A DNA stretch of 64,000 bases, taken from assembly GCF_001512285.1 (NCBI RefSeq), contig NZ_LNUV01000006.1, positions 1,407,273 to 1,471,272 on the forward strand, written 5' to 3'. The notes beneath the pieces were generated by a model, which searched no databases, was not told the origin of the DNA, and saw nothing but the letters and a program-made list of their open reading frames with translations. The position numbers were made by a program, and so were the translations under genes. Positions 24,962 to 32,777 of the stretch are shown here, in pieces. Position 1 is the stretch's first letter; every line of letters starts with the position of its first letter. Source of the DNA: Arthrobacter sp. EpRS71. Lineage in GTDB: Bacteria > Actinomycetota > Actinomycetes > Actinomycetales > Micrococcaceae.

Positions 24962-25945
24962 CTATTCCGCGTACTGGAGGCTGGTCAGGAGGGCCTTGAG
25001 CTTGCTGTATTGCTCGGTCTCCATCCAGGCAGCAGCGCTTTCGGGTGTCATGGAAACTTCGATGTTGGCAGTCGCTTGGGCTGCCCCGTTGCCCATGATC
25101 AGGAAGCTGCTTGCTGAAGTGCTGTCCGGGCCCTCGGTCAAGAGGCTATCCACCACCACACCCATGAAGTATCGGGTGTATTCGGTGTCGAACGGGTATT
25201 CGTCCTTGAAGAAGGCGAAGTAACCGGCGCCGCGCTGGCTATCAAAATTCGTCAGTGGCTGGGAGTCGAGGATGGTGCGGTTCACGGGCCCGCCCACGAC
25301 GCCGCCGTAAATACCGCTGTCGATTTCCGCTACCTTGATGCCCGTTTCGTCATGGATGTGCGCTTTGGCTGTTTCGTAGTGCTCACCGTTCAGGTCCAGG
25401 GGTGTTTCCTCGGTTTGCGCGGTCCAGCCCGCCGGCAGCAGGAAGGAGATGTGCCCGTCCGGGAACGTGTACAGGCCGCTCACCGGGAAGTCCGGGGAGA
25501 CGTGCGGCGTTGAAGGTTCGGTGGGTGTTATCGGCGCTGCTTCAGGCGCAGAAGGAGCAACGTTCGACGGCGGAATGGTCGCCGGCGGTGTCGGAGCCAC
25601 CGGCGGCGCGGTAGCAACGGGCGGGGCCTCGACAACCGGTGCCGGAGCAACCTGCGGTGCTTCGACAACCGGTGCTTCGACAATCGGCGCCGGAGCAACT
25701 TGCGGTGCCGCCACAACCTGCGTTGACACACCCTGTGTTGCCGCGTCAGCGGCAGGCTCCTGGGCAGCGGGTACTTCTACCAACGGAGCAACGGGCAGCT
25801 GGACGAATGCGCCGGCTTCTTCGACTGTAGGTGTTAGTGAGTTACTGGCGACCGGGCTGGAGGGGGCGCAAGCTGCCAGCGTGAGTGCCAGGGTCAGCGT
25901 TGCGAGAGTGGCGTACTTGGCATATCCGGATCGACGGTACTTCAT
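24962..25945 (-). CDS. Pro/Ala-rich lipoprotein
   Basis: 327 residues from MKYRRSGYAKY, with AAGGAACC upstream; the longer frame to 26257 is not used. A signal peptide with lipobox LAAC is followed by a disordered stalk of about 140 residues, rich in Pro, Ala and Val, with repeated VAPAP(I/V)VEAP units. From about residue 165 there is a globular domain (SGLYTFPDGHISFLLPAGWTAQ, then YFAFFKDEYPFDTEYTRYFMGVVVDSL). This looks like a cell-surface domain presented on a stalk across the wall. Family not recognised. Confidence 0.85.
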   Translation of the reverse strand: MKYRRSGYAKYATLATLTLALTLAACAPSSPVASNSLTPTVEEAGAFVQLPVAPLVEVPAAQEPAADAATQGVSTQVVAAPQVAPAPIVEAPVVEAPQVAPAPVVEAPPVATAPPVAPTPPATIPPSNVAPSAPEAAPITPTEPSTPHVSPDFPVSGLYTFPDGHISFLLPAGWTAQTEETPLDLNGEHYETAKAHIHDETGIKVAEIDSGIYGGVVGGPVNRTILDSQPLTNFDSQRGAGYFAFFKDEYPFDTEYTRYFMGVVVDSLLTEGPDSTSASSFLIMGNGAAQATANIEVSMTPESAAAWMETEQYSKLKALLTSLQYAE

Positions 25946-26146
25946 TTTGGGTTCCTTCCCCCACGGAGTGATCGAGCAGTTCTTGTGCTCATACATGTTG
26001 TTTCCGGAAGGGGTCCTTTGATTACACGCCCGACAAAAATCTTTTGGAGAGACCGTTCGGCATGGCATCCGATGGCGAGGCGCTCTGCAAACCACCCAGT
26101 GGATAGGCTTGGCAGAGTCCAGCCGATAGTTAGGAAAGAACTGAGC

Positions 26147-26572
26147 ATGTATTCGGAGCGCGAGCGCCGCAACGATGCCGTGTATGCCGAGCATAAAGCG
26201 GCGGTCGCAGCGGGTGAGAAGCGCGTTCTCCGCAACACCAGCACGGGCGAGCTGCACAGCTATCCGGCGGACGAAATCGGCTTTACGCCAGGCAGCGGGC
26301 AGGCTCAGGTCAGCACGTGGTGGGGTATGGGGATCCTCGCGGTGGTTGCAGCCATCCTCACTGTCTTCTCGGTGGTGTTGTTGCTGGCGCCGCTGGCAAG
26401 GGGGCAGGCTCCCATGTGGGGCGGGCTGTTCCTTACCGCTCTGGCTGGTGGCTTCACCTTTTATGCGGTCACGCTGTCCTGCCAGGAGTATCGGGCGACG
26501 CAGCTCCGGAAGTTGCGGGGTTCTCCAAAGCCGAGCTCCACCGGCAGGGTAGACATACCCTCAGATCATTAA
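26147..26572 (+). CDS. Two-helix membrane protein of unknown function
   Basis: 141 residues from the ATG after GAAAGAACTGAGC. A soluble N-terminus (RERRNDAVYAEHKAAVAAGEKRVLR, then GELHSYPADEIGFTPGSG) precedes two membrane helices (MGILAVVAAILTVFSVVLLL and GLFLTALAGGFTFYAVTL) and a basic tail (YRATQLRKLRG). It is followed 27 bases later by a lipoprotein gene on the same strand. No family recognised. Confidence 0.72.
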   Translation: MYSERERRNDAVYAEHKAAVAAGEKRVLRNTSTGELHSYPADEIGFTPGSGQAQVSTWWGMGILAVVAAILTVFSVVLLLAPLARGQAPMWGGLFLTALAGGFTFYAVTLSCQEYRATQLRKLRGSPKPSSTGRVDIPSDH

Positions 26573-26598
26573 TTCAACCTGCCCTGGGGGACATCGGA

Positions 26599-27024
26599 AT
26601 GAGTCGTGGGACAAAAATAGGCTTGGCCCTGCTTGCCTTGCTAACGCTCACGGCCGCGGGCTGCGATGAGCGGCCATTCACCCGCGACTATGCCCGGTCC
26701 ACTCCAAACTCGGCCATTCAGGTGGGTGAGAAGAAGGATAAGACCTGGGAGTACGTGGACCGGGAAGGTGTATTGAGGGAGCTCAGCACCTGCGAAGACT
26801 TAAGTCCGTGGAACGTTGCGTACCGCTGTACCTCGCCGGACGGCACAGCTGAGCTGACCTTCAATAACTCGAAATACGGCATCGACGAGCCCACACTCCA
26901 TATCGGGGGCGAAACGGTGTCGCTGTTCTGCACCAATAGCGGATTTTGGGGCGACGGGCTGAGGTTCTGTATACCGGCGTCGGACCCTGCCGTCCCGCCC
27001 CAGCCGGTTCCTCGCCGCGATTAG
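26599..27024 (+). CDS. Small lipoprotein
   Basis: 141 residues from the ATG with GGGGGACATCGGA upstream. Signal peptide MSRGTKIGLALLALLTLTAAGC with lipobox TAAGC. The mature part has four more Cys (TCEDLS, YRCTS, LFCTN, RFCIP), suggesting two disulfides, and ends in a Pro-rich tail. Function unknown. A 7-bp hairpin follows the stop. Confidence 0.78.
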   Translation: MSRGTKIGLALLALLTLTAAGCDERPFTRDYARSTPNSAIQVGEKKDKTWEYVDREGVLRELSTCEDLSPWNVAYRCTSPDGTAELTFNNSKYGIDEPTLHIGGETVSLFCTNSGFWGDGLRFCIPASDPAVPPQPVPRRD

Positions 27025-27045
27025 TCCTGAGGGTCTTTCAAGGTT

Positions 27046-27078
27046 GCCTGCCCATGCGGTGCAGGTTCCACGGCAGGC
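27046..27078. terminator. Hairpin after the small lipoprotein gene
   Basis: Arms gcctgcc and ggcaggc are perfect complements around a 19-base loop, 22 bases after the stop at 27024. There is no T-run, so this is a weak call. Confidence 0.35.
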
Positions 27079-27104
27079 TCGGATTAGGTCGCTTAAGGTC
27101 GACT

Positions 27105-27120
27105 TCAGAACACGTTCTGA
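27105..27120. promoter_or_regulatory. Palindromic operator candidate of the toxin-antitoxin pair
   Basis: tcagaac-ac-gttctga is an inverted repeat with 7-base perfect arms and a 2-base centre. It ends 15 bases before the antitoxin ATG, the place where type II antitoxins bind for autorepression. A related half-site (cagaacg) recurs at 27161 inside the gene start. Confidence 0.6.
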
Positions 27121-27135
27121 GTTAGTGTGGACGCT

Positions 27136-27645
27136 ATGAGCGCTGCAACAAAATCACACAGAACGTCTCGTGCTACCGAAAGCTCGGAAACTTCCGGGTC
27201 GGTCAAAACACGCACTTCTTTCCAGTCTTCTGAACTTAGCCGCTCGTCCGCGGAGGTATTCGCGGCAGCTGCCGACCATCCTGTTCAGGTCACCCGCCGT
27301 GACGGGGAGTCCTTGGTGTTGATGTCGGAAAGCGCAGACGCGGCACGTCGTTCTCTATTGGAACTGGCTGCTCAGCTCGTTGCCGTCTCAACCAGTGCTG
27401 AGGGTACGCTTGCTGCACGGATGAGTGACCGCTTCCCCTGGATGCTGGCACTGAGCCCGGCCGACCAAGAGGCGTGTGCAGCTGATGTTCTGGCAGCTGC
27501 GAGGGCATCCTTTGCCACAAATCAGCCCCACTTGGCCATATCGGAGCTGAGCTCGTGGCGGGAGACCGCCACTGCCATCGCCGCAGGACTTGGTCGTGAA
27601 TCCCTTGAGTGGCTCAAGGACCCGGGCGCAGTAGAGCGACCGTAG
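27136..27645 (+). CDS. Phd/YefM-like antitoxin
   Basis: 169 residues from the ATG; a GTG three codons earlier is an alternative. Residues about 30-85 resemble the Phd DNA-binding domain: FQSSELSRSSAEVFAAAADHPVQVTRRDGESLVLMS. The remaining 85 residues (RFPWMLALSPADQEACAADVL, then ISELSSWRETATAIAAGL) form a helical C-terminal region, longer than in simple Phd proteins, presumably the toxin-binding part. The stop is 3 bases before the next gene, and a palindrome sits in the promoter. This is a standard antitoxin-first arrangement. Confidence 0.72.
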   Translation: MSAATKSHRTSRATESSETSGSVKTRTSFQSSELSRSSAEVFAAAADHPVQVTRRDGESLVLMSESADAARRSLLELAAQLVAVSTSAEGTLAARMSDRFPWMLALSPADQEACAADVLAAARASFATNQPHLAISELSSWRETATAIAAGLGRESLEWLKDPGAVERP

Positions 27646-27648
27646 AAA

Positions 27649-28005
27649 ATGGTGAACAACGAAAAGAAGAGCGACAAGGTCGAACGACCAACAAAAAAGA
27701 GCGAATACGAGTTGCGTTTTGCCTCGGTGCAGGCGCAACGGGGTTGGACAGACCTCAAAGCAACGATAAGAAACCCCCTAGCCGATGTGTGGGATTTTCT
27801 GACCCAGACACCTGAGCAGGTGACCCCCACTAACTATCGCCTACGCGGTGAACTTGGCCTAGTTAGCCGCAACGGGGTCACCCATGAGAGATGGCAGCAC
27901 AAGCCAACGCTGAAAGGCAATGCTCGAATTTGGTTTTACGTTGTGGATCGAACGGTCTTTCTAGAGCAGGTCCACACGAGTCATCCCAACCAGACCAAAG
28001 CTTGA
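27649..28005 (+). CDS. Putative RelE/ParE-like toxin
   Basis: 118 residues, starting 3 bases after the antitoxin stop. The order of elements suits the RelE/ParE fold: an N-terminal helix region (RGWTDLKATIRNPLADVWDFL), a strand-turn region with basic residues (NYRLRGELGL), then RWQHKPTLKGNARIWFYVVD and a last strand (TVFLEQVHTSHPNQTK). The C-terminal HxxHPNQTK ending is shared with actinobacterial toxins that follow Phd-like genes. An RNase or gyrase-directed activity cannot be decided from sequence. No independent ribosome site is visible, fitting translational coupling. Confidence 0.65.
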   Translation: MVNNEKKSDKVERPTKKSEYELRFASVQAQRGWTDLKATIRNPLADVWDFLTQTPEQVTPTNYRLRGELGLVSRNGVTHERWQHKPTLKGNARIWFYVVDRTVFLEQVHTSHPNQTKA

Positions 28006-28157
28006 TTGCTGAGGCCGCGGTGGATGCTGCGATTCACTCAGAAATGTCCCGGACTTAACGGGGCTAGACCGTGCGGGTCAGGACGGATTAGGGGATCCCG
28101 TGCGAGTTGTTGTCGCCGTTCCGCTGGTCGGTCGCAGCAGCGGATTGAGGACACTGT

Positions 28158-28775
28158 ATGAACTTCTTCGATGACTTTCCCAAGCCCGATCCCATGGAAC
28201 GTGCCAAGAACGCGAAGTTCGTACCCCCTCCGTGGGTTGGGCCGCCGCAGGACGAGCTCCCTGCGGTCTTGCACGTAGGGCAGTTCCTATATCGCAGTCC
28301 CACACGGGTTCTGATGGTCAAGAGCGCGGATGTTTACACCACTGGTTGTTCGGTCCAGCTGGCGTGGATCATTCGTAGGGGTGAGGAGAGCGAGGAAGAG
28401 TGGACCGCTCTTCACGCGTCGGTTTTCCAGCACGGTCCTGGGATGGGGCCCACCAGCGCGGACCTGCAATTGCTGTTGGGCGTCCAGCTACCGGATGGAA
28501 CCAGCGCAAGGACGGGCATCTATGGCTGGGGTAGACCGGTGGATCTCGACAAGCAGCCCGAAGCTCCGGCACTGACGTTCCGCGGTGGCGGGGGCAGCAG
28601 CAACGACGACGAAGTCTCGGCCTCAGGCAACCTGTGGTTGTGGCCACTGCCGGCCGACGGTGAACTGCGGTTGCTGGCGCAGTGGAAGGCGCTCGGCATT
28701 GAGGAGTGTTCCGTTGCGATTGACGGAAGTAACTTCAGTTCTGCTGCGGCCCGCGCACAGAACCTCTGGCAGTAG
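28158..28775 (+). CDS. Hypothetical protein
   Basis: 205 residues from the ATG with GAGGAC upstream. No signal peptide or membrane segment. It contains MNFFDDFPKPDPMERA, a beta-rich centre (RVLMVKSADVYTTGCSVQLAWIIRR), a Gly/Ser loop (FRGGGGSSNDDE) and LWLWPLPADGELRLLAQWKALG near the end, giving the look of a small all-beta cytoplasmic protein. I do not recognise the family. It is convergent with kdpE and separated from the toxin by about 150 bases in which I see nothing. Confidence 0.7.
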   Translation: MNFFDDFPKPDPMERAKNAKFVPPPWVGPPQDELPAVLHVGQFLYRSPTRVLMVKSADVYTTGCSVQLAWIIRRGEESEEEWTALHASVFQHGPGMGPTSADLQLLLGVQLPDGTSARTGIYGWGRPVDLDKQPEAPALTFRGGGGSSNDDEVSASGNLWLWPLPADGELRLLAQWKALGIEECSVAIDGSNFSSAAARAQNLWQ

Positions 28776-28805
28776 CTCACGAAAAACGCGTACGACGGCG
28801 TTGCT

Positions 28806-28835
28806 GCCGCCGCCCCCGGGACGGACGGTGGCGGC
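28806..28835. terminator. Hairpin between convergent genes before kdpE
   Basis: gccgccgcc pairs with ggtggcggc (one mismatch) around a 12-base loop. It lies 31 bases after the stop of the hypothetical gene and touches the kdpE stop codon. GC-rich and without a T-run. Confidence 0.4.
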
Positions 28836-29512
28836 TACGGAACAAACCTGTAGCCCATGCCCGGCTCGGTGATCAGGTGCCGGGGGTTACCGGGCTCTGT
28901 CTCGAGCTTGCGCCTGAGCTGTGCCATATAGACGCGAAGGTAGTTTGCTTCCTTTGCGTAGGCGGGTCCCCACACCTCTGTGAGGAGTTGCTGCTGGGTA
29001 ATGAGTTTGTCCGGATTCCTGAGCAGGATGTCCAGAATGTTCCACTCCGTGGGGGTCATACGAACGTCCTGGCCTGATTTGGTGACTTGTCTCTTGTCCA
29101 GATTTGCGGTGAACGAGCTGGTTGTCACCATGGTGACTTCTTCGCTGGAGTCGTTTCTGCGGCGCAGCAACGCCCGGAGTCGGGCCAGGAGTTCATCCAG
29201 CCCGAAGGGTTTGGTGATGTAGTCGTCAGCTCCAGCGTCCAAGGCCTCCACTTTGTCGCTGGACCCATGTCTGGCTGACAAGACCAGAATGGGTACGGTG
29301 CTCCATTCCCGCAGGGCAGAAATGACGGCTGTGCCATCCATATCCGGGAGCCCCAGGTCCAGGATCATCACCGAGACGGGCCGTTGAGCGGCTGAATGGA
29401 GTGCCGATTGCCCGTCGGTTGCCGTAACAACCGTGTACCCCTGGCCCTTCAACGTGATGGCGAGCGCCCGCACAATGTGGGGGTCATCGTCCACTACCAG
29501 GATGGTGTTCAC
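28835..29512 (-). CDS. kdpE: KdpE response regulator
   Basis: 225 residues of the OmpR type: receiver domain with DDDPH, phospho-acceptor Asp in MILDLGLPDMDG and Lys in YITKPFG, then a winged-helix DNA-binding domain (VRMTPTEWNILDILLRNPDKLITQQQLLTEVWG, LRVYMAQLRRKLE). With KdpD it switches on kdpFABC at low potassium or high osmolarity. Its start overlaps the kdpD stop by 4 bases. It is the last gene of the operon here. Confidence 0.95.
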   Translation of the reverse strand: MNTILVVDDDPHIVRALAITLKGQGYTVVTATDGQSALHSAAQRPVSVMILDLGLPDMDGTAVISALREWSTVPILVLSARHGSSDKVEALDAGADDYITKPFGLDELLARLRALLRRRNDSSEEVTMVTTSSFTANLDKRQVTKSGQDVRMTPTEWNILDILLRNPDKLITQQQLLTEVWGPAYAKEANYLRVYMAQLRRKLETEPGNPRHLITEPGMGYRFVP

Positions 29513-32124
29513 TCGAGGCCTTTCGGGGCAGGCAGGGCAGGAATTCCAGGGGCTGTGAAGCGTTGCGGCGCATCAGGGGTTGGGCCGGTTGAAAGGGGCA
29601 GCCTGATCAGCATAGTCAGCCCGCCGCCAGGCGTTTCTTCCGCGGTGAGGGTCCCGCCCATGGCTTCAGTGAAGCCCTGTGCCACGGCGAGTCCTAAACC
29701 TACGCCGGTGGCTGCAGGAACGTCGTCGAGCCTTTGGAAGGGCTGAAACATTTTGAGCACATTGGCCGCGGGTACTCCTTGGCCGTGATCGATGATCCGG
29801 AGTTCGCTGGCTGGCCTGCCGGCCAAGGTGGTGGTGCTGAGACCACCGGCGGCACCCACTATCACAACGTCGGAGTCTGGGGCGTACTTCACCGCGTTTT
29901 CCACGATGTTGGCGATGACTCGTTCCAACATGCCGGCGTCGGCGTCCACCGCGGGCATGTTCGGTGGCAGGTCCACCCGGACCCTGCCGGGCGTGATGCC
30001 GTGCAGGGCAGCGGGAATGACGTCGTACCAGCGGAGGGGTTTGATGAGGGCGTTCACGGAGTCTGAGGTGATGCGGGACATGTCCAGCAGATTCCCGACC
30101 AGCCCGTCCAATCGGTCCGAGCATTCATCGATGGTGGCCAGCAGTTCCTCTTCTTCCTGTTCGGTGTACTTCACACCTGGTTGGCGGAGGCCTCCCACTG
30201 CGAGTTTGATGCCGGCCAGCGGAGTTCGCAGATCATGGGACACGGCTCGCAGGATGGATGTCCGCATGGTGTTGCTCTCGGCCAGGCGCATCATTTCACG
30301 TCGGGTGGCTGCGAGTTGTCGGCGCTCAAGCAGCGCCGCCAGGTGTGCCCCGAAGGCACCCAGGAGCCGGAGGTCACTGGCGGGCAGGACTCTGCCGGTG
30401 AGGACAAGCCGGGTGTTGCCGTCAACCTGCTCGATGTTCTCGGTATCGTCCGGGTCAGTCTCTGGGCTGCCCGCCGATGCCACCAGCTGCCACGAGGCGG
30501 ACGAAGAACCGGATGTAGAGGAGGATGCGGAGGCGGATGCCGCAGCAATGTACAAAGCTGCGGTGCGGACCTGGAAAACGTCCAATGCCTGTTCCAAGAG
30601 ACCTTGGACGGGGTCTTCCGCGGTGGACGCTCCGCGGGTGAGATCCCCGAGGGTGGCCGCTTCGGAACGGGCCCGTGCGGCTTCTTTCGATCGCCGGGCG
30701 GAGAGGTCCACCACCAGGGCCACAGCGGAGGAGACCCCGGCAAATACCATGAGGGCCAGAAGGTTTTGGGGGTCGCTGATAGTCAACGTGCCCAGCGGCG
30801 GGATGGAGAAGTAGTTCACCAGGAAGCTGCTCCAGAGTGCCCCCAACAGGGCGGGCCAAAGTCCACCGATCAGGGCGACGGCAACGGACCCTGTGAGCTG
30901 TACGAGCACCGCCGTGGCTATGTTGTGGGACGGTGCCACAGCCAGCAGTAGTTGCAGCAGCACCGGCACCACGAGGGCCATGGCGAATCCCACTACTACG
31001 CGCGCACGGCCAAGGTCGCGTTTCCGGGTGCGTTCTATGCCGCGGCCTCCCAGCGGGTGCGAAACCATGTGCACATCAATATCACCGGAGCCCTTGACCA
31101 CCCGGCTTCCTACGCCACCCTTGAGAAAACCGGAGACGAGCTTGTGGCGTGAGACTCCCACCACAATCTGGGTGGCGTTCACACTGCGGGCGAAGTCAAG
31201 CAACGCTTTGGCGGGGTCCTCGCCGGACACTGTGTGGTAGCTTCCGCCGAGGTCCTTGATCAAGGTTCGCTGGGCTTCCAGATCGTGGGGGGATTCGGCA
31301 GCCACGCCATCGGCAGCGCGGACGTGGACGGCCAGAAGGTCGCCGCCGTTGACCCTCTTGAGGATCCGGGCTGCCCGTCTGATGAGCACTTCGCCCTCAG
31401 CGCCGCCGGTGAGGCCTATGACGATGCGTTCCCGGGCGGGCCAGCTCTCCTCGATGTGGTTCTCGGCCCGGTACCGCGTCAGTCCTTCATCCACCCGGTC
31501 TGCGAGCCAGAGCAACGCCAGCTCGCGCAATGCCGTCAGATTGCCCACCCGGAAGTAGTTGGACAGGGCGGCGTCGATCTTGTCGGATGCGTAGATCTTG
31601 CCGTCGCCGAGCCTTTGCCGGAGCAGTTCCGGTGAAATGTCCACCAGATGGATCTGGTCCGCGAGGCGCACCACCTCGTCGGGTACTGTTTCGGCCTGCT
31701 TTACTTCGGTTATCGCGCTGACAACGTCGCCCAAGGAAGCCAGGTGCTGCACGTTCACGGTGGACAGGACGTTGATGCCTGCCTCCAACAGCTCCTCTAT
31801 GTCCTGCCAGCGTTTTTCGTTGCGGCTGCCGGGAATGTTGGTGTGGGCGTATTCATCCACGATCGCTGTGTGGGGGCGCCGGGCCAGGACCGCGTCCAAG
31901 TCCATTTCCTCAAACGCGCTGCCCCGGTACTCGATGACCTGCGGGGGCAGGGTTTCCAGTCCATGGGTGAGAGCCAGGGTGTCGGCGCGGCCGTGGTGCA
32001 TGGCGAAAGCCACCACCACGTCCTCGCCCCTGCCCAGCAACCTGTGGGCTTCTTCGAGCATGGCGTAGGTTTTGCCGACACCCGGTGCGGCCCCCAGAAA
32101 AATCCTCAGTGTTGCCCGCGCCAT
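29509..32124 (-). CDS. kdpD: KdpD sensor histidine kinase
   Basis: 871 residues. The N-terminal KdpD domain has the Walker A-like GAAPGVGKT (residues 11-19) and IVDEYAHTN; a universal-stress-protein domain follows (residues about 245-375). Then come four closely packed membrane helices (390-490), a GAF-like region containing an unusual Ser/Ala tract (ASASASSSTSGSSS), HisKA with VSHDLRTPL and a HATPase (NIVENAVKYAP, GVGLGLAVAQ). It senses potassium status and phosphorylates KdpE. It is 29 bases downstream of kdpC, so the regulator genes are joined to the transporter operon. Confidence 0.95.
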   Translation of the reverse strand: MARATLRIFLGAAPGVGKTYAMLEEAHRLLGRGEDVVVAFAMHHGRADTLALTHGLETLPPQVIEYRGSAFEEMDLDAVLARRPHTAIVDEYAHTNIPGSRNEKRWQDIEELLEAGINVLSTVNVQHLASLGDVVSAITEVKQAETVPDEVVRLADQIHLVDISPELLRQRLGDGKIYASDKIDAALSNYFRVGNLTALRELALLWLADRVDEGLTRYRAENHIEESWPARERIVIGLTGGAEGEVLIRRAARILKRVNGGDLLAVHVRAADGVAAESPHDLEAQRTLIKDLGGSYHTVSGEDPAKALLDFARSVNATQIVVGVSRHKLVSGFLKGGVGSRVVKGSGDIDVHMVSHPLGGRGIERTRKRDLGRARVVVGFAMALVVPVLLQLLLAVAPSHNIATAVLVQLTGSVAVALIGGLWPALLGALWSSFLVNYFSIPPLGTLTISDPQNLLALMVFAGVSSAVALVVDLSARRSKEAARARSEAATLGDLTRGASTAEDPVQGLLEQALDVFQVRTAALYIAAASASASSSTSGSSSASWQLVASAGSPETDPDDTENIEQVDGNTRLVLTGRVLPASDLRLLGAFGAHLAALLERRQLAATRREMMRLAESNTMRTSILRAVSHDLRTPLAGIKLAVGGLRQPGVKYTEQEEEELLATIDECSDRLDGLVGNLLDMSRITSDSVNALIKPLRWYDVIPAALHGITPGRVRVDLPPNMPAVDADAGMLERVIANIVENAVKYAPDSDVVIVGAAGGLSTTTLAGRPASELRIIDHGQGVPAANVLKMFQPFQRLDDVPAATGVGLGLAVAQGFTEAMGGTLTAEETPGGGLTMLIRLPLSTGPTPDAPQRFTAPGIPALPAPKGLE

Positions 32125-32153
32125 GTCCTCATTCTTCCACTGTGAAAAGCTAA

Positions 32154-32768
32154 CTAGTTCCGGCTTGCGGCCAGGTTGGCGATCTCCAGATTCAGCAACG
32201 TCACGTTGACTGATGGCTGGCTGAGGAAAGCCTCAAAGCCGCTGGTGGTTTGCTTGTTTATCAGCTCTTGGACGTCCTGTGGTTCCAACCCGTGGGCCCG
32301 GGCAACCCTCGGTACTTGGATGGTGGCGTAGTCCTTGGAGATGTGCGGGTCCAGTCCGGACCCGCTGGAGGTCACGGCATCGGCTGGGACCTCCTCAGGG
32401 CTGACGCCCTCGGACGCCGCAACTGCTGCGCGGTTAGTGGTTACGGTCTCCAGGAGCTTGGCATCGTTGGGTCCAAGGTTGCTGGCCGAGGAGGTTGCCG
32501 GGTCCCAACCCACTGCGGAGGGCCTGAGGTGAAACCACTGCGGGTCCTGCGTTCCAGCGTCATCCGCCGCGGCTTGAGCGATGAGCGCGGACGCCGCAGC
32601 CTGCCCGGAGGAGTCCTTCACGATGGACCCGTTGGCTTGGAACGGTGCGGCAAGCTGTCCTGCGCCGAAGACTGCGAGGGGGTAAAGCAACCCCAACACG
32701 ATTGTTGCCAGCAGCAGGAACCTGATGGCCGTGCCCGCTTGGCGGAGGTATCCGGAAATGATGTTCAT
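32154..32768 (-). CDS. kdpC: KdpC subunit of the potassium-transporting ATPase
   Basis: 204 residues with one N-terminal membrane helix (AIRFLLLATIVLGLLYPLAVFG) and the family motifs GQLAAPFQANGSIVKDS, DPQWFHLRPSA, ASNLGPND, SGSGLDPHIS and ARAHGLEPQDVQELI. KdpC stabilises the KdpFABC complex on the outer face of the membrane. It starts 9 bases after the kdpB stop. Confidence 0.96.
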   Translation of the reverse strand: MNIISGYLRQAGTAIRFLLLATIVLGLLYPLAVFGAGQLAAPFQANGSIVKDSSGQAAASALIAQAAADDAGTQDPQWFHLRPSAVGWDPATSSASNLGPNDAKLLETVTTNRAAVAASEGVSPEEVPADAVTSSGSGLDPHISKDYATIQVPRVARAHGLEPQDVQELINKQTTSGFEAFLSQPSVNVTLLNLEIANLAASRN

Positions 32769-32777
32769 GAGTAGCTC

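Noticed and set aside
25550..25790. Repeated bases resembling a possible array
   Set aside because: They are Pro/Ala/Val codon repeats encoding the lipoprotein stalk; there are no regular repeat-spacer units, so not a CRISPR array.
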